From: an uncultured Methanobrevibacter sp. | Lineage (GTDB): Archaea; Methanobacteriota; Methanobacteria; Methanobacteriales; Methanobacteriaceae | Reading direction: 5' to 3' | Length of the DNA: 64,000 nt | NCBI GenBank assembly: GCA_900319985.1 | Contig: ONQL01000005.1 | Coordinates: 4,606 to 68,605 of the forward strand | Shown here: positions 63,902 to 64,000 of the stretch, piece by piece | Numbering within the stretch: the stretch's first letter is position 1 | Layout of the letters: every line of letters starts with the position of its first letter | The notes under the pieces: generated by a model | Told to the model about the DNA's origin: nothing | The model's database searches: none | What the model saw: only the letters and a program-made list of their open reading frames with translations | Position numbers and translations under genes: made by a program

Positions 63902-64000
63902 TTGAACTACCTCGACTTTGGAGAAGTCGAGGATTCTTACTTCACGGGCTGTATACTCTAATGAGTATAGGATTACCGTGCTATCCCCCTCGTCCCGAAG
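63902..64000 (-). mobile_element. Right end of an IS200/IS605-type (TnpB-bearing) element
   Basis: Read on the minus strand, the end consists of a 9-bp hairpin (CCTCGACTT / AAGTCGAGG, loop CTCCA, at 63910-63932) and then TAGTTCAAA. This GG-TAGTTCA tail after a hairpin is how many tnpB-bearing elements end. Inside it, TATACTC / GAGTATA (63952-63969) is nested in CACGG / CCGTG (63943-63980), forming a structured segment like a TnpB guide-RNA (reRNA) scaffold. The tnpB gene would lie beyond position 64000, on the same strand. Confidence 0.65.

Noticed and set aside
1..64000. tRNA and rRNA genes
   Set aside because: I looked at the intergenic intervals for TPsiC-like GTTCRANNC arms and acceptor stems and found none convincing; a covariance-model search would be decisive.

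Overview
The window looks like a chromosomal piece of a Methanobacteriales archaeon, most likely Methanobrevibacter or a close relative. The base composition is AT-rich. Archaeal or methanogen-specific genes are present: F420H2:NADP oxidoreductase (npdG), the archaeal shikimate entry pair (ADH synthase and 3-dehydroquinate synthase II), archaeal class I CCA-adding enzyme, pantoate kinase, and several secreted Ig-like or beta-helix adhesin-type proteins. Many genes carry GGTGAT or GGAG type ribosome binding sites, and these were used to choose starts. No tRNA, rRNA or CRISPR array was found.

Layout. 0-5 kb: ADP-ribosylglycohydrolase coupled to a TPR/MORN-like protein, an HSL-type alpha/beta hydrolase and an MFS transporter. 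5-7.5 kb: an exported acetolactate decarboxylase followed by gene debris. 7.6-13.5 kb: flavin and disulfide oxidoreductases, a TPR-HIRAN protein and a 5TMR-LYT membrane protein. 13.6-18.1 kb: the most unusual block, with a winged-helix/FHA protein, a 1183-residue protein kinase fused to an Hsp70-like ATPase, and a 42-residue ORF coupled by an ATGA overlap. 18.3-22.9 kb: Fe-S cluster protein, secreted proteins, family-1 uracil-DNA glycosylase, FMN-binding and TPR proteins. 22.9-26.5 kb: a five-gene operon with XpaC-like, zinc-ribbon, TelA-like and membrane proteins plus D-aminoacyl-tRNA deacylase. 26.5-31 kb: SstT, malate dehydrogenase and a secreted cysteine peptidase.

31-45.6 kb: small enzymes, a decayed second copy of the alpha/beta hydrolase, TMEM175-like, UbiB-like, HdeD-like, a beta-helix adhesin, a YhgE/Pip protein with tandem repeats, flavodoxin-like, RecB/Cas4-like nuclease, GNAT-zinc-ribbon and ketopantoate reductase. 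45.7-49.2 kb: four SseB-like paralogues around MsrAB and a three-gene operon of tiny proteins. 49-56 kb: Mrp/NBP35 ATPase, NAD(P)H oxidase-like flavoprotein, CAT-like acyltransferase, CPBP protease, a MutH/Sau3AI-like fragment and npdG. 56.4-60.3 kb: the tight operon ADH synthase - DHQ synthase II - ThpR - Cca. 60.5-63.3 kb: PadR regulator, secreted Ig-like protein, pantoate kinase and a methyltransferase.

The window ends inside a probable IS200/IS605-type (TnpB-bearing) element. Its right end, with a terminal hairpin and a nested structured region resembling a TnpB guide-RNA scaffold, abuts the start codon of a flavodoxin-family pseudogene. Together the genes describe ordinary methanogen housekeeping (CoA, shikimate, F420 and tRNA maturation) mixed with envelope/adhesion proteins, redox defence and a poorly described signalling module that joins phosphorylation, an Hsp70-type ATPase and an FHA transcription factor.
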